DNA of 64,000 nucleotides from Streptomyces sp. NBC_00525 (GCF_036346595.1 NZ_CP107834.1:2852001-2916000), one strand, 5' to 3'. Positions 10,371 to 19,992 are shown, numbered from the stretch's first letter. Notes: a model not told the origin generated them from the sequence alone. Numbers and translations are program-made.

Positions 10371-11357
10371 ATGACTCAGGCCCTTACGCCTCGCCTCTCG
10401 CCCTCGCCCACCTCCTCCTCCGCCTCCGCGTCCGGTGCGTTCGACCTCTCGGGGTCCGCACTGCTTTCGGCCACCCGCACCGTGCGGTTGTGCCTGCGGG
10501 AGGCACGCCCGCTGGTCCAGGTGATGTTCGTCCTGCGGTTCGTCACGGGGGCGCTGCTGACGGCGTCCGCCGCGCACCAGCGCCCCGACGCCCCGCATCT
10601 GCTGTGCGGTGCGGCGGCCTGGTGGGCGGTGACGGTCAGCGTCTACGTCTTCAACGGGGTGAGCGACCTGCGCGAGGACCGGGCCAACCGGTCCCAGCGG
10701 CCGCTGGCCAGCGGCCGGCTGACCGAGGACGCGGCCCGCCGGGCCGTGGTGGCGAGCGCGCTGGCCGGGCTGCTGCTCGGCTGCGCGGCGGGCTGGAAGG
10801 TGGCCGAGGCCGCCGCCGTCTTCCTCGTGCTGGGGTACGTGTACTCCGCGCCGTGGGTCGCCGCCAAGTGCCGTTCCTGGTCGGCGTCGGCGGTCACCTG
10901 CGCCGCCGCGGGGACCACCTATCTCGCCGGGGTCGCCTCCTCCGGCAGCGCGCTCAACGCCGAGTCGGCCGTCTTCGCCGCGGTGCTCTCGCTCGGCGTG
11001 GGGCTGATCGCGGCCGTCGCCAAGGACCTGGGCAGCACCCGCGGCGACGCCCTGGCGGGCCGGCGCACCCTGGCCGTCGTACGCGGCGAGCACACCGCCC
11101 GGCGCTTCTGCGCGGTCGCCAGCGGCACGCTGACGCTGGCCCTCACCGCCGGCGCCCTGTGGGTGCACGAGGTGCCGCTCGACGCGGCGGCCGTCGTCTT
11201 CGCGGTCGGCGCCCTGTGCGTGGCGGGACGCTGCCTGCCGCCCCGGACCCGCGACGGCCGGATCACGGACCGTGAGCACCGGGCTCCGTACCGGAGCTGG
11301 ATGGCCACCCAGTACGCCGTCCACCTCGCCGCGCTCGCCGCGCTCCTGCTCGTCTGA
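10371..11357 (+). CDS. UbiA-family prenyltransferase
   Basis: 328 residues with about eight membrane helices. The first metal/diphosphate motif is N95xxxD99xxxD103 (NGVSDLREDRANR) and the second is near D219/D226 (KDLGSTRGD). UbiA enzymes transfer a prenyl diphosphate to an aromatic or related acceptor in the membrane; some act as cyclases. It is alone on its strand between the SARP and the kinase, with its own divergent promoter region. It could decorate the product of either neighbouring cluster; the acceptor is unknown. Confidence 0.85.
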   Translation: MTQALTPRLSPSPTSSSASASGAFDLSGSALLSATRTVRLCLREARPLVQVMFVLRFVTGALLTASAAHQRPDAPHLLCGAAAWWAVTVSVYVFNGVSDLREDRANRSQRPLASGRLTEDAARRAVVASALAGLLLGCAAGWKVAEAAAVFLVLGYVYSAPWVAAKCRSWSASAVTCAAAGTTYLAGVASSGSALNAESAVFAAVLSLGVGLIAAVAKDLGSTRGDALAGRRTLAVVRGEHTARRFCAVASGTLTLALTAGALWVHEVPLDAAAVVFAVGALCVAGRCLPPRTRDGRITDREHRAPYRSWMATQYAVHLAALAALLLV

Positions 11358-11487
11358 GCCCCACGATCCCCGTCTCGCACTCGCCTTCGGGCAAGAGGCT
11401 CTTTAGTATGATCCCGGCCGGACGGGTGATCGTGGGGGAGTCGGACCGTCCACGACCAGGCGACTCCCCATATCGAGGGGGCGCACC

Positions 11488-12570
11488 GTGGAACTCTCAG
11501 CCGACCCGGCAACCGAACGGTCCAGCCTGATCGAGTCCGCCATCGCCCGCTACGCCGACGAACTGCGCGAGACCACCAATCCGCTGGTGCTGCGGCCGGA
11601 ACTCTGGGTCTCCTGCGAGAGGCAGGCCCGGCAGATACTCGGCGAGTGCGTCGCCACCCTGAACGGCACCCCGGTCCAGGTCGCCGAAGGGGCCGAACTC
11701 ACCTCGATGGCGCTGGGGGTGCAGCGCTCCTTCGAGAAGGTCTCCCCGATCGACTCGGTGCACGCCGCACGGGTGCTGTTCGACGTGGCGGTGGAGGCGA
11801 TGACCGAGGCCGCCGCCCAACTCCCGCCCGAGGTCGCGCTCTCGCGCTTCCTGACCGCCGTACGGACGCTGCACAAGGGCATCTTCGCACGGGTCAGCGC
11901 CGCCGCGATCGGCTACGAGTCGGTGCCGCTGCGCGACGTCGGCAAGGCCAGCACCGCCCGCCGCCACCAGCTCGCCCACGATCTGCACGACCACATCGGC
12001 AGCAGCATCGGCCTGGCCCTGCGCTGCCTCGACCTGTACAGCATGGAGCAGGCCAAGGGCATCGAATCCCCGCGCGACCGGCTCCAGGACGCCCGGCAGG
12101 CCCTGCGCGACGTGTTCAGCTTCACCCGCACCATGGTCAGCGGGCTGCGCGTCAACGAGCTGCACGACGGCCTGAAGGAGGAGATCGACGCCTACAGCGC
12201 CGCCGCCTCCGACCGGCCGGCCGAGGTGTTCTCCCGGATCGACGGCGACGAGTCCTGGCTGCCCGAACAGACCCGCCAGGAGCTGTTCCTCGTAGTCCGT
12301 GAAGCGCTGCGCAACGCGTTCGCGCACGCCAGGGCCCGCCGGATCGACGTCCTCGTCAAGGTCTTCCCCGACGCCGCGCACGCCAGCGTCACGGACGACG
12401 GGGTCGGGCTGCCCGACCCACCGCGCGACGGCGACGGCACCGGCCTGACGGCCATGCGGCAGCGGGTGAGCGCCGTCGGCGGGACGCTGGACGTGCTGAG
12501 CGAACCCGGCCAGGGCACCCGGGTCCAGCTCCGCATCCCGCTGGACGGCGCCGGAACGGCATGCCGATGA
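11488..12570 (+). CDS. Soluble sensor histidine kinase (HisKA_3/NarL class)
   Basis: 360 residues. A 150-residue N-terminal sensor-like part, not recognised and without membrane helices, is followed by the H-box AHDLHDHIGSS (phospho-acceptor probably H167) and an HATPase_c domain (VREALRNAFAHARA, DDGVGLPDP, GTGLTAMRQR). GTG start after a GAGGGGGC ribosome site. It overlaps the response regulator by 4 bases, so they form a two-component pair. Absence of membrane segments suggests an intracellular signal. Confidence 0.9.
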   Translation: MELSADPATERSSLIESAIARYADELRETTNPLVLRPELWVSCERQARQILGECVATLNGTPVQVAEGAELTSMALGVQRSFEKVSPIDSVHAARVLFDVAVEAMTEAAAQLPPEVALSRFLTAVRTLHKGIFARVSAAAIGYESVPLRDVGKASTARRHQLAHDLHDHIGSSIGLALRCLDLYSMEQAKGIESPRDRLQDARQALRDVFSFTRTMVSGLRVNELHDGLKEEIDAYSAAASDRPAEVFSRIDGDESWLPEQTRQELFLVVREALRNAFAHARARRIDVLVKVFPDAAHASVTDDGVGLPDPPRDGDGTGLTAMRQRVSAVGGTLDVLSEPGQGTRVQLRIPLDGAGTACR

Positions 12571-13214
12571 GCGGGGGACCGGCCGAATCCGGCGACATCC
12601 GGGTCCTGGCCGTGGACGACCACCGGCTGCTGCGCGAAGCACTGTGCGAACTCCTGGAGATGTACGACGGGCTGACGGTCGTCGCGCAGGCCGACGACGG
12701 GCCGAGCGGGGTGCGGCTGGCCGGCCTGCACCGGCCGGACCTCGTCCTGCTCGACGTGGAGATGCCGGGCCCCGGCCCGCTCGCCAACCTGCGGGGCATC
12801 CGCCAGGCGGCGCCCGAGGCACGGGTCGTCATCCTGACGATGCACGACGACCGCCAGCTCATCGACTCGCTGCTGTCCGCCGGGGCCGTGGGCTACCTCC
12901 ACAAGGAGGTCGACCGGGAGGTCCTGGTCTCCGCGATCCGCAGCGCCATGGCCGGCGGCACGACCATGTTCCTGTCGCGCAAGGCGAGCGGCGCGGGCCC
13001 CGAGCGGGGACCCGCGCCCGCCGACACGCTGACCCTGCGCGAGCGGGAGCTGATGGAGCTCGTCGCCCAGAGCATGAGCAACCGGCAGATCGGCAGCCGG
13101 CTGGGGATCACCGAGGGCACGGTCAAGCGCCATCTGCGGAACATCTTCGACAAGCTCGGCGCCACTTCGCGGCTGGACGCGGTCAACCGGACGTTCCCGA
13201 GCCGCCGTTACTGA
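12567..13214 (+). CDS. NarL/LuxR-type response regulator
   Basis: 215 residues. Receiver domain with the acidic pair VDDHR, phospho-acceptor D63 (LLLDVEMPGPG split over it) and conserved Lys in YLHKEV; C-terminal LuxR helix-turn-helix (LTLRERELMELVAQSMSNRQ, GTVKRHLRNIFDKL). The ATG at 12567 overlaps the kinase stop as ATGA; an ATG six bases upstream is possible. Partner of the soluble kinase and probable local regulator. Confidence 0.92.
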   Translation: MSGGPAESGDIRVLAVDDHRLLREALCELLEMYDGLTVVAQADDGPSGVRLAGLHRPDLVLLDVEMPGPGPLANLRGIRQAAPEARVVILTMHDDRQLIDSLLSAGAVGYLHKEVDREVLVSAIRSAMAGGTTMFLSRKASGAGPERGPAPADTLTLRERELMELVAQSMSNRQIGSRLGITEGTVKRHLRNIFDKLGATSRLDAVNRTFPSRRY

Positions 13215-13249
13215 GCCGCTGCCGCTGAGCCGCCTTCCCTGAGCCGCCG

Positions 13250-14728
13250 TTACCGGGCCGCGGCGGCCCGTGCGGCCTTCTCGCGGCGGTCGGCGATCAG
13301 CAGCGCGACGGCCGGGGCGAGGGTGAGCGCGTAGACGACGAGCAGCAGGTCGAAGGAGTCGGCGAACGCGGCCGGCACGAGCCCGTGGTGCGACTGCGCG
13401 GCCCGGTCCAGGACGACCGTGACCACCGCCAGGGCGAAGGTGCCGCCGATCCGCTGGGCCAGGTTGAGCTGTGCGGAGGCGTCCGGGATGGAGCGCGGCT
13501 CGACCGACTCGAAGGCGCGGGTCATGGCCGGCACGATGGTCAGGCCGGTGCCCAGGCCCCGTACCGCGAGCGCCGCGCACATCAGCACGTACGACGTGCT
13601 GGACGACAGGGCGGTCAGCGGGGCGGTGGCCAGCATCGTCAGGACGATCCCGATCACGACGGTGGTGCCGCCGCCGATCTTCTTCATGATCGGACGGCAG
13701 GCGAGCCCCGCGACGACGACCCCGGTGCCGCCCGCCGACATCAGCAGACCCGTGGTGACGGCGCTCTCGCCGCGCGCCGACTCGAAGTACAGCGGGATCA
13801 GCATCATCGGCGAGAAGAGGACGAAGCCGAGGCAGAAGATGTTGATCGCGGCCGTGCGGTACACCCCGTGCGTGAACAGGCGCAGGTCCAGCAGCGGTGC
13901 CTCGGCGCGCAGTTGGTGCCGTACGAAGACGGCGCCGCTCACCGCGGCCACCACCAGCGGCACGAGGAAGGCGGGGTGGGCGGACAGGCCCGTCTCGGAG
14001 AAGGCGTGCACGGCCAGCACCACACCGACCGTGCAGGCGGCGGCGGTCAGCAGGCCCAGCACGTCGAGCGGGCGCCGGCCCTCCCCCTGACCGGCCGGGG
14101 CGTCCTTGCGGACCCGGCGCACCGCCACCACCAGCAGCAGCGCGCACAGCGGCAGGTTGACGGCGTAGACCGCCCACCAGCCCCAGGCGTTGACCAGCAG
14201 ACCGCCCACCGTGGGGCCGAGCAGCGGGCTGATCAGCATGACGCTGCCGTTCAGCGCCTGGACCTGGCCGAGGCGCTCCTTCGGCATCCCGCTGGTGAGC
14301 AGCATCGTGGAGACCGGGACGAGCACGCCCGCGGCGGCGCCGGACAGGGCGCGCCCGGCGATCAGTTCGGTGAGGCTCGTACTGAAGGCGCAGACCGCCG
14401 AACCGGCCGCGAACGAGGCGACGGAGGCGATGAACGTACGGCGGGTCCCGAAGCGGGAGGCCAACCAGCCCGCGGCCGGCATCGTCGCGACCAGGGCCAG
14501 CAGATAGGCCGTGACGACCCACTGGACCTGGTTGATGCTGCCGAAGCGGGCGGACGTGTCGGCCAGCGAGACGTTGACGATCGTGGTGTCGAGCTGGGCG
14601 ATGAAGGCGCCGCCCACGGCCGCGGCGATGGTGATGATCGCGGTCCGGGTGGCGGCCGCCGCCGCGGCCGCCGCGACGGGGCTCGGGTCCGCCGGCGCCG
14701 GGGGCTCGGTTCTCTGGTCCAGGGACAT
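13250..14728 (-). CDS. MFS drug:H+ antiporter, DHA2 (14-helix, EmrB/QacA-like)
   Basis: 492 residues, about 14 membrane helices. Motif A-like GWLASRFGTRRT and motif C-like MLISPLLGPTVGGLL are visible, and the start ITIAAAVGGAFIAQLDTTIVN is characteristic of EmrB/QacA proteins. Likely export or self-resistance for the product of the adjacent operon. Separated by about 100 bases from the condensation-type gene, same strand, so it may be read through as the last gene of the operon. Confidence 0.92.
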   Translation of the reverse strand: MSLDQRTEPPAPADPSPVAAAAAAAATRTAIITIAAAVGGAFIAQLDTTIVNVSLADTSARFGSINQVQWVVTAYLLALVATMPAAGWLASRFGTRRTFIASVASFAAGSAVCAFSTSLTELIAGRALSGAAAGVLVPVSTMLLTSGMPKERLGQVQALNGSVMLISPLLGPTVGGLLVNAWGWWAVYAVNLPLCALLLVVAVRRVRKDAPAGQGEGRRPLDVLGLLTAAACTVGVVLAVHAFSETGLSAHPAFLVPLVVAAVSGAVFVRHQLRAEAPLLDLRLFTHGVYRTAAINIFCLGFVLFSPMMLIPLYFESARGESAVTTGLLMSAGGTGVVVAGLACRPIMKKIGGGTTVVIGIVLTMLATAPLTALSSSTSYVLMCAALAVRGLGTGLTIVPAMTRAFESVEPRSIPDASAQLNLAQRIGGTFALAVVTVVLDRAAQSHHGLVPAAFADSFDLLLVVYALTLAPAVALLIADRREKAARAAAAR

Positions 14729-14829
14729 ACGGGGTCGTCCTTAAGGGTGCGTCGTGGATCGGGCTCGGGGGTCCGTCGGGGACGGGGTCGGCGCTCAGGG
14801 GGGGCCGACGAGAGGGGGTGGCCGCGGGG

Positions 14830-15981
14830 TCAGCCGGCGGTCAGCGCCTCGGCGATGTCGTCCAGCAGCGCTCCCGCCTTCTCGCGGGCGCCCGGCCGGT
14901 CGCGGCAGGCCAGGGTCAGTTCGGTCTCGCCGCCCACCCGGCAGGCGCTCAGGAACATCTCGGCGTACGGGACCAGCATCGGCAGCGTGGAGAAGGAGGT
15001 GGCGCGGAAGGCGGGCGCCGCGAAGACGTCCGGGTCGACCTCGCCGTGGTCGGAGATGATCGCCGTGCAGGGGAAGCTGTGGCCGTCGAAGGCGCGGGCC
15101 TCGCTCAGGTTGTTGGCGAACGGGTTGTCGCGCAGGAAGTCGCGGTCGAGCACGGCGACCTCGGTCTTCGCGACCAGGGCCCGGATCAGCGTGGAGTGCA
15201 CGCGCTTCCAGCTGTCGTCCCGGCGCAGGTCCAGGACGAGCTGCGAGGTCAGGTTGGCGGTGGAGCGCATCGCGGGGTCGTGGCGGCGCAGGTCCACCGG
15301 GACGATCAGCCGGCCGGTGTCCGTGGCGAGGTGGCGGGAGAGCGCGGCCGCGGCCCGCGCGGTCGTCCCGGACGGGGTGGCGGCCACCCGGCGGCGCAGC
15401 CACAGCGGCCGTGCGCCGGGCTCGCCCTCGCCGATGATCGCGGGCAGTCCGGTGAGCCGGGCGGCCTCGGGGGCCGGGCGGACCTCGCCCGCCGCCGCGC
15501 GGAAGTGGGCGTCGTCCACGGTGTCCGGGCACCCGGCCGGCTCCTCACCGCGCAGGGCCCGGAAGAGGTCGGCGATCCACTGCCGCAGACCGCGCCCGTC
15601 GGTGACGATGTGGCTGGCCCGGACGACCAGCCGGGTGGTCCCCCCGTCGCGGACGAGGCCCAACTCGCAGACGGGTCCGGTGACCACCGACAGGTCGCGG
15701 TGGAAGAACGGGTGGTCCAGGCCGCTGCCCGCCGGCAGTTCCACGACCTCGGGGACGGTGCCGGCCGCGCGCCACAGCGCGCCCCGGCGGCGTACCGCGA
15801 GGCCCGGACTCGCCTCGGTCGCCAGCCGCGCGGCGCGCCGCAGCGCGTCCGCGTCGAGCGTGCCCTCGCCCTCGACGACCATCTGGATGAGCTGCGGGGT
15901 GCCGGTCGCGGCGGCGTTGAGGTAGCCGCGCTCGATCGGTGAGATGCGGCGGGTGTACGGCCGCACGGCGGTGAGGGTCAT
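14830..15981 (-). CDS. Free-standing condensation/PapA-like acyltransferase
   Basis: 383 residues. It shows the HxxxDG active-site motif of the NRPS condensation superfamily at H124-D128 (ASHIVTDGRG) and a C-terminal part of the same fold (FDGHSFPCTAIISDHGEV at the usual DFGWG-region position). Such stand-alone enzymes transfer an acyl or aminoacyl group from a carrier protein to an amine or alcohol (PapA-type). As the last gene of the acyl operon it may join or release the chain. Start ATG 15981 directly behind GGAGGAGGA and overlapping the upstream stop by 4 bases. Confidence 0.75.
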   Translation of the reverse strand: MTLTAVRPYTRRISPIERGYLNAAATGTPQLIQMVVEGEGTLDADALRRAARLATEASPGLAVRRRGALWRAAGTVPEVVELPAGSGLDHPFFHRDLSVVTGPVCELGLVRDGGTTRLVVRASHIVTDGRGLRQWIADLFRALRGEEPAGCPDTVDDAHFRAAAGEVRPAPEAARLTGLPAIIGEGEPGARPLWLRRRVAATPSGTTARAAAALSRHLATDTGRLIVPVDLRRHDPAMRSTANLTSQLVLDLRRDDSWKRVHSTLIRALVAKTEVAVLDRDFLRDNPFANNLSEARAFDGHSFPCTAIISDHGEVDPDVFAAPAFRATSFSTLPMLVPYAEMFLSACRVGGETELTLACRDRPGAREKAGALLDDIAEALTAG

Positions 15982-16625
15982 TCCTCCTCCAAGTGGTGGA
16001 AGCGCACCGGAGCCGGTGCGTCGCAGGCGAGGGCGAGGTGCAGGGGCGGTTCGCCCTCGGCCCGCAGGACGACGGAACGCACCTCGTAGGTCTCGGTGTT
16101 CACGGGCCGCCAGCCCGGCCGCCAGGCCGGCAGCCGGGTTCCGGCGAAGGTCTCCTTGGTCAGGTGCGACGCCTTGATGAGCGCCTCGCACTCGGCGAAG
16201 TCCCTGATCGTGGCGGGCTCCTCGCGGCCCAGCAGGTCGCCCAGCCAGCGCAGGGCGTGCGGCCGGTCGCGTTCGTCCTGGAGGTCCACGCCGATCACCC
16301 GCCCGGCGGGCGCGAACGCCACCGCGCTGTACGCGCCGACGTGGGCCACCGACGCGGACAGGCCCAGCGCGGGCACCGACCAGCGCTTGAGGCCGTCCCG
16401 CGCCAGGTCGCCGGCGGTGATCCGGCGCCCGTACGTGCGGTGCAGCGCCTCGGCGATCAGGGAGCGGCCCGAGGCGGAGAGCCGGTTCCCCATCCGGTCG
16501 CGGGGCAGTCCCCGGTGCCGGGAGACCAGCACGTTCACCGTCTCCCCCGCCACCGCGGGCCCGTCGGGCGCCAGCGTGTACCCGGTGGCTCCGGGGTCGC
16601 CGGGCAGACCGATCAGGGCGGCCAT
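15978..16625 (-). CDS. Probable 4'-phosphopantetheinyl transferase (divergent Sfp type)
   Basis: 215 residues. The core GLSASVAHVGAYSAVAFA, GVDLQDERD and FAECEALIKASH resembles the magnesium site and the KEA-like helix of Sfp-type transferases, with CE-A-LIKA in place of the usual KEA..K. It would load the two carrier proteins of this operon. The N-terminal part is short and divergent, so the call is by motif only. ATG 16625; the start overlaps the stop of the ketosynthase gene. Confidence 0.6.
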   Translation of the reverse strand: MAALIGLPGDPGATGYTLAPDGPAVAGETVNVLVSRHRGLPRDRMGNRLSASGRSLIAEALHRTYGRRITAGDLARDGLKRWSVPALGLSASVAHVGAYSAVAFAPAGRVIGVDLQDERDRPHALRWLGDLLGREEPATIRDFAECEALIKASHLTKETFAGTRLPAWRPGWRPVNTETYEVRSVVLRAEGEPPLHLALACDAPAPVRFHHLEEE

Positions 16626-18940
16626 CACGCCTCCGGGTCGAGGACGGCCGCCGCGTAGCTGCCGCCGTACGCGAAGCTCGACAGGACCACGGGGCCGGGG
16701 ATGCCGTCGCCGGTGAGGGCGGCGACCAGGCCGAGGGCGCCCGCGCTGCCGTAGGTCTCGCCGAGCAGCGCCTTGGGGGCCAGGACCGGCCGGCCGTCGA
16801 GCCCGGCGTGGCGCAGGGCGGCCCGCTGGGCGAGGTCGACCAGCGGATGGCCGGAGGCGGCCGAGACGACCGTGCCGACGCTCTCCGGGGCGAGGTCCGC
16901 CTCGGCGAGCGCGGAGCGCAGCGAGCGCCCCCAGGCCGCGCCGTCCCTGGCGATGCGGCCGATGCCGGCCGGTTCGCCGCCGGCGCCGAAGCCCCGGACC
17001 GCCGCCAGGACGCCGGCGCCCCGGTCCGCGGCCGCCTCGCGGCTCTCCAGCAGGATCGCGGCGGCGCCCTCGCTGAGCACGGCGCCGGTGCGGCCGCCGG
17101 GTACGACGTGCGCGCTCCTGGCGTAGCCGGGCAGGGCCGCCTGGGTGGCGAGGGCCTGCTCGGGGAACTCGTCGGCGACCACGACCATGATCCGCTCGGC
17201 GGCGCCGCGGGCGATGACCCGAGCGGCGAGCTGGAGCGCGAACACGGAGCTGGTGCCGCCGTTGGCGATGGTCGCGGTGTAGCCGCGGAAGCGGTGCAGC
17301 ATCGCGACGTGCCCGGCCGCCGCGTTGACGACGGTGTTGGCGAACAGGGACGGGTTGGCGCCGGTGATGCCCGAGCGCACGACGCCCTCGTGGAACTTCA
17401 GGACCGAGGTGACCGGCCCGTAGCCGGTGGCGAAGACGACGCCGGTCGACTCGGCCACCGCGCGCGACGGCTTGCCGTGGCGGGCGTACAGGTCGCCCAC
17501 GGCGGACGCGGCGAGCAGGCTCAGCGGGTCCATGCGGCGGGCCCGGCTGGGGTTGGTGCCGCGCGCCGCGGCCTTGATGTCGGCCCGGCCGACCGGCACC
17601 CGGCCGACGCCCGGAACCTCCTCGAAGGTGTCGAAGCAGGGCCGCCCCCCGGCGAACGCCGCCATGACCGCCTCGGTGCTGCCCGCCGTTCCGGCCATCC
17701 CCGCGACGCCGGTGACGACGACCTCGTGGACCGCCTCGCGGCGCGGCGGCCGGGAGCCGGTGCGGCCGGGCCGGTTGATGACGACGGAGGCGTTGTTGCC
17801 GCCGAACGCGAAGGAGTTGGACAGCACCACCTCGGGGCGCGCCTCGCGGCCCATGTCCGGGATGACGTCCAGGCCGTACGGGGAGGGGACGCCTCGGGTG
17901 TTGATGGTGGGCGGCAGGACGCCCCGGTCGATGGCCAGGGTGCTCACCACGGCCTCGACCGCGCCGGCCGCGCCGAGGGTGTGGCCGAGGATGGACTTGG
18001 TGGAGCTGGCCGCCGGGATCTCCAGGCCGAACAGGAGCTTCAGCGCCTTGGGCTCGGAGGCGTCGTTGGCGGGGGTGCCGGTGCCGTGCAGGTTGAGGTA
18101 GTCCACGTCGGCCGGGGTGAGGCCCGCCGTCTCCAGGGCCTGCGCCATGGAGGAGCAGGCGCCCTTGCCGCTGGGGTCGGGCGCGGTCTGGTGGTGGCCG
18201 TCGCAGGACAGCCCGTAGCCGCCCAGCTCCGCGAGAACGCGGGCGCCGCGCGCCTCCGCCCGCTCGACCGACTCCAGGACCATGAATCCGGCCCCCTCGC
18301 CGAGGGTGAGCCCGGTGGAGGCGGACAGCGGCGAGCACGGTTCGGAGTCCAGGGCGCCCAGCGCGCTGAACCCGTAGTGGGACAGCTCCGCCAGCGGGTC
18401 GACGCCGCCGCACACCACGTAGTCGACGTCCCCCTTCCACAGCAGCTCGGCCGCGTAGCCGAGGGCGACGGCGCTGGCCGCGCAGGCGTTGGAGAGGACC
18501 ACGCGCGGGCCGCGCAGATCGAACTCGGCCGCGATGTAGTCGCCCACGCAGGGCAGTTGCGAGGCGACCGCCCGGTCGAGGTCGAGCCGGCCCTCCAGGA
18601 CGAGGGTGCGGTGGGTGGCCTCCAGAGTCGGCATGGCGCCGAGGCTGGAGCCCACCACGACGGCCACCCGTTCGCGGTCCACCGTGTCGAGGTCGAGGCC
18701 GCTGCCGTGCAGGGCCTCGCGGATCGCGGTGGCCGCCAGCGCGTAGCAGCGGTCCAGGTCGGCGGGCTGCTCGGCGGTGGACATGCCCGCCCAGTCGGTG
18801 AGCAGCTCGGTGGTGTCGAAGAGGGTGTTGGTGCGGATGCCGGTGGTGCCGGCGGCGATCGACGCCCAGCTCTTCTCGACGTCGTCCCCGGCCCCGGTGA
18901 TCAGCCCCAGGCCGGTCAGGGCGATGTTCGCAGGTGTCAT
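16625..18940 (-). CDS. Fused ketosynthase - chain-length-factor-like protein
   Basis: 771 residues made of two ketosynthase units. The first (1 to about 395) has a complete site: C153 in SNACAAS, H285 in LHGTGTP, K315 and H320 in STKSILGHTLGA. The second (about 405-771) has Gly at the Cys position (ANGGTSS, about residue 562) and SGHPL in place of HGTGT, so it cannot condense and resembles a chain length factor. Type II systems normally make KS-alpha and KS-beta as separate proteins; here they form one chain. With FabG, FabZ and ACP in the same operon, it should build a reduced or polyene chain by repeated malonyl extension. Confidence 0.88.
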   Translation of the reverse strand: MTPANIALTGLGLITGAGDDVEKSWASIAAGTTGIRTNTLFDTTELLTDWAGMSTAEQPADLDRCYALAATAIREALHGSGLDLDTVDRERVAVVVGSSLGAMPTLEATHRTLVLEGRLDLDRAVASQLPCVGDYIAAEFDLRGPRVVLSNACAASAVALGYAAELLWKGDVDYVVCGGVDPLAELSHYGFSALGALDSEPCSPLSASTGLTLGEGAGFMVLESVERAEARGARVLAELGGYGLSCDGHHQTAPDPSGKGACSSMAQALETAGLTPADVDYLNLHGTGTPANDASEPKALKLLFGLEIPAASSTKSILGHTLGAAGAVEAVVSTLAIDRGVLPPTINTRGVPSPYGLDVIPDMGREARPEVVLSNSFAFGGNNASVVINRPGRTGSRPPRREAVHEVVVTGVAGMAGTAGSTEAVMAAFAGGRPCFDTFEEVPGVGRVPVGRADIKAAARGTNPSRARRMDPLSLLAASAVGDLYARHGKPSRAVAESTGVVFATGYGPVTSVLKFHEGVVRSGITGANPSLFANTVVNAAAGHVAMLHRFRGYTATIANGGTSSVFALQLAARVIARGAAERIMVVVADEFPEQALATQAALPGYARSAHVVPGGRTGAVLSEGAAAILLESREAAADRGAGVLAAVRGFGAGGEPAGIGRIARDGAAWGRSLRSALAEADLAPESVGTVVSAASGHPLVDLAQRAALRHAGLDGRPVLAPKALLGETYGSAGALGLVAALTGDGIPGPVVLSSFAYGGSYAAAVLDPEA

Positions 18941-18951
18941 GACCCGGCCTC

Positions 18952-19992
18952 TCAAGCGATCTTGACGGTGAGGGAGCGGGCGATGACCCGAGGCAGGGTG
19001 ACGGTGCGCACGGGGCGCTCGTCGCCCGTACGGTCCGCGGCGGCCAGCTCCAGGCCCGGCACCCAGAAGGGGGCGTCGAGCAGGGCCAGGACCAGCTCCT
19101 CCTCCGGGTTGGCGGCCGGCGCCTGGTGCAGGACGGTGCCGATCCCCCGGCCGCCCGCGGTGATGGCCGTACCGGCGGCGAAGCGGCTGCCGACCGGGGC
19201 GACGAGGGCGGTGAGGCGGCGCTCCGAGCCGGTGGGCGCGGTCAGCTCGCCGGAGCCGTGGAACTCGCCGACGCGGTCCCAGTCGATCATCCAGGCGAGG
19301 TCGGCCTCGTCGACACCCAGCTCGCCGAACCCGGCCCCGTACACGCCCATCCCGGCCTCGGCCTGCACCCGGTTCAGGGCCTCCTCGCCGGTCTCGGCGC
19401 CGCCCTTGCCGGTGACGCCGGCGAGCACCGCCTCGTACGCGGCCTCGGGGGCGTCCGTCAGGAGCAGGTAGCCGTACTCGCCGGTGGTGCCGACGCGGGC
19501 CAGGTGCGCGGTGGCGCCGGGGGCGTCGAGGGTGGCCTCGGTGACGGCGTGCAGGGTCAGGCCGGAGATGTCGAAGTCCACGAAGTCGGCCGCGACCGAC
19601 CAGGCCACGGGGCCCTCGAAGGCGACCGCGCCCCAGCCCTCGGGGGATATCTCGACGGTGACCCCGGAGGCGTCGAACTGCCCGAGGTAGGCGGCCAGTT
19701 CGTCGGCGGTGACGGCGGTGCGCGGCAGCAGCCACGACTCCTCGCCGATCTCGAAGTGGAGCAGGATCGCGAACGGCCTGCCGTCCTCGTTCAGCGCCAG
19801 CACCTCGCGGACGGTGTCGGGCTCGACGTAGTCGGCGGACTTGGCGAGGAAGCCGTCCAGGAAGGTCAGCCGCTCGTCACCGGTCAGCCGGACCAGCGGG
19901 GTGGTGACGCGGTAGGAGCCGACGGCGGTGCGCAGCGTGGCGTAGTCCTCGGTGGCGGTGCGGACGGCGGGGGCGATGGTGGTGGCGGTCAT
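18952..19992 (-). CDS. GcvT/YgfZ-like aminomethyltransferase-family protein
   Basis: 346 residues with the folate-binding T-protein fold: early FLDGFLAKSADYVEP region, middle GYLLLTDAPEAAYEAVL, EAGMGVYGAGFGELGVDEADL split across the barrel hinge, and a C-terminal beta-barrel. GcvT relatives bind tetrahydrofolate and transfer or oxidise one-carbon groups. Here the gene lies between ketosynthase and GNAT in a biosynthetic operon, away from any glycine cleavage genes, so a tailoring role on the amino-acid-derived part is likely. The reaction cannot be told from sequence. ATG 19992 overlaps the upstream stop by 4 bases. Confidence 0.75.
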   Translation of the reverse strand: MTATTIAPAVRTATEDYATLRTAVGSYRVTTPLVRLTGDERLTFLDGFLAKSADYVEPDTVREVLALNEDGRPFAILLHFEIGEESWLLPRTAVTADELAAYLGQFDASGVTVEISPEGWGAVAFEGPVAWSVAADFVDFDISGLTLHAVTEATLDAPGATAHLARVGTTGEYGYLLLTDAPEAAYEAVLAGVTGKGGAETGEEALNRVQAEAGMGVYGAGFGELGVDEADLAWMIDWDRVGEFHGSGELTAPTGSERRLTALVAPVGSRFAAGTAITAGGRGIGTVLHQAPAANPEEELVLALLDAPFWVPGLELAAADRTGDERPVRTVTLPRVIARSLTVKIA

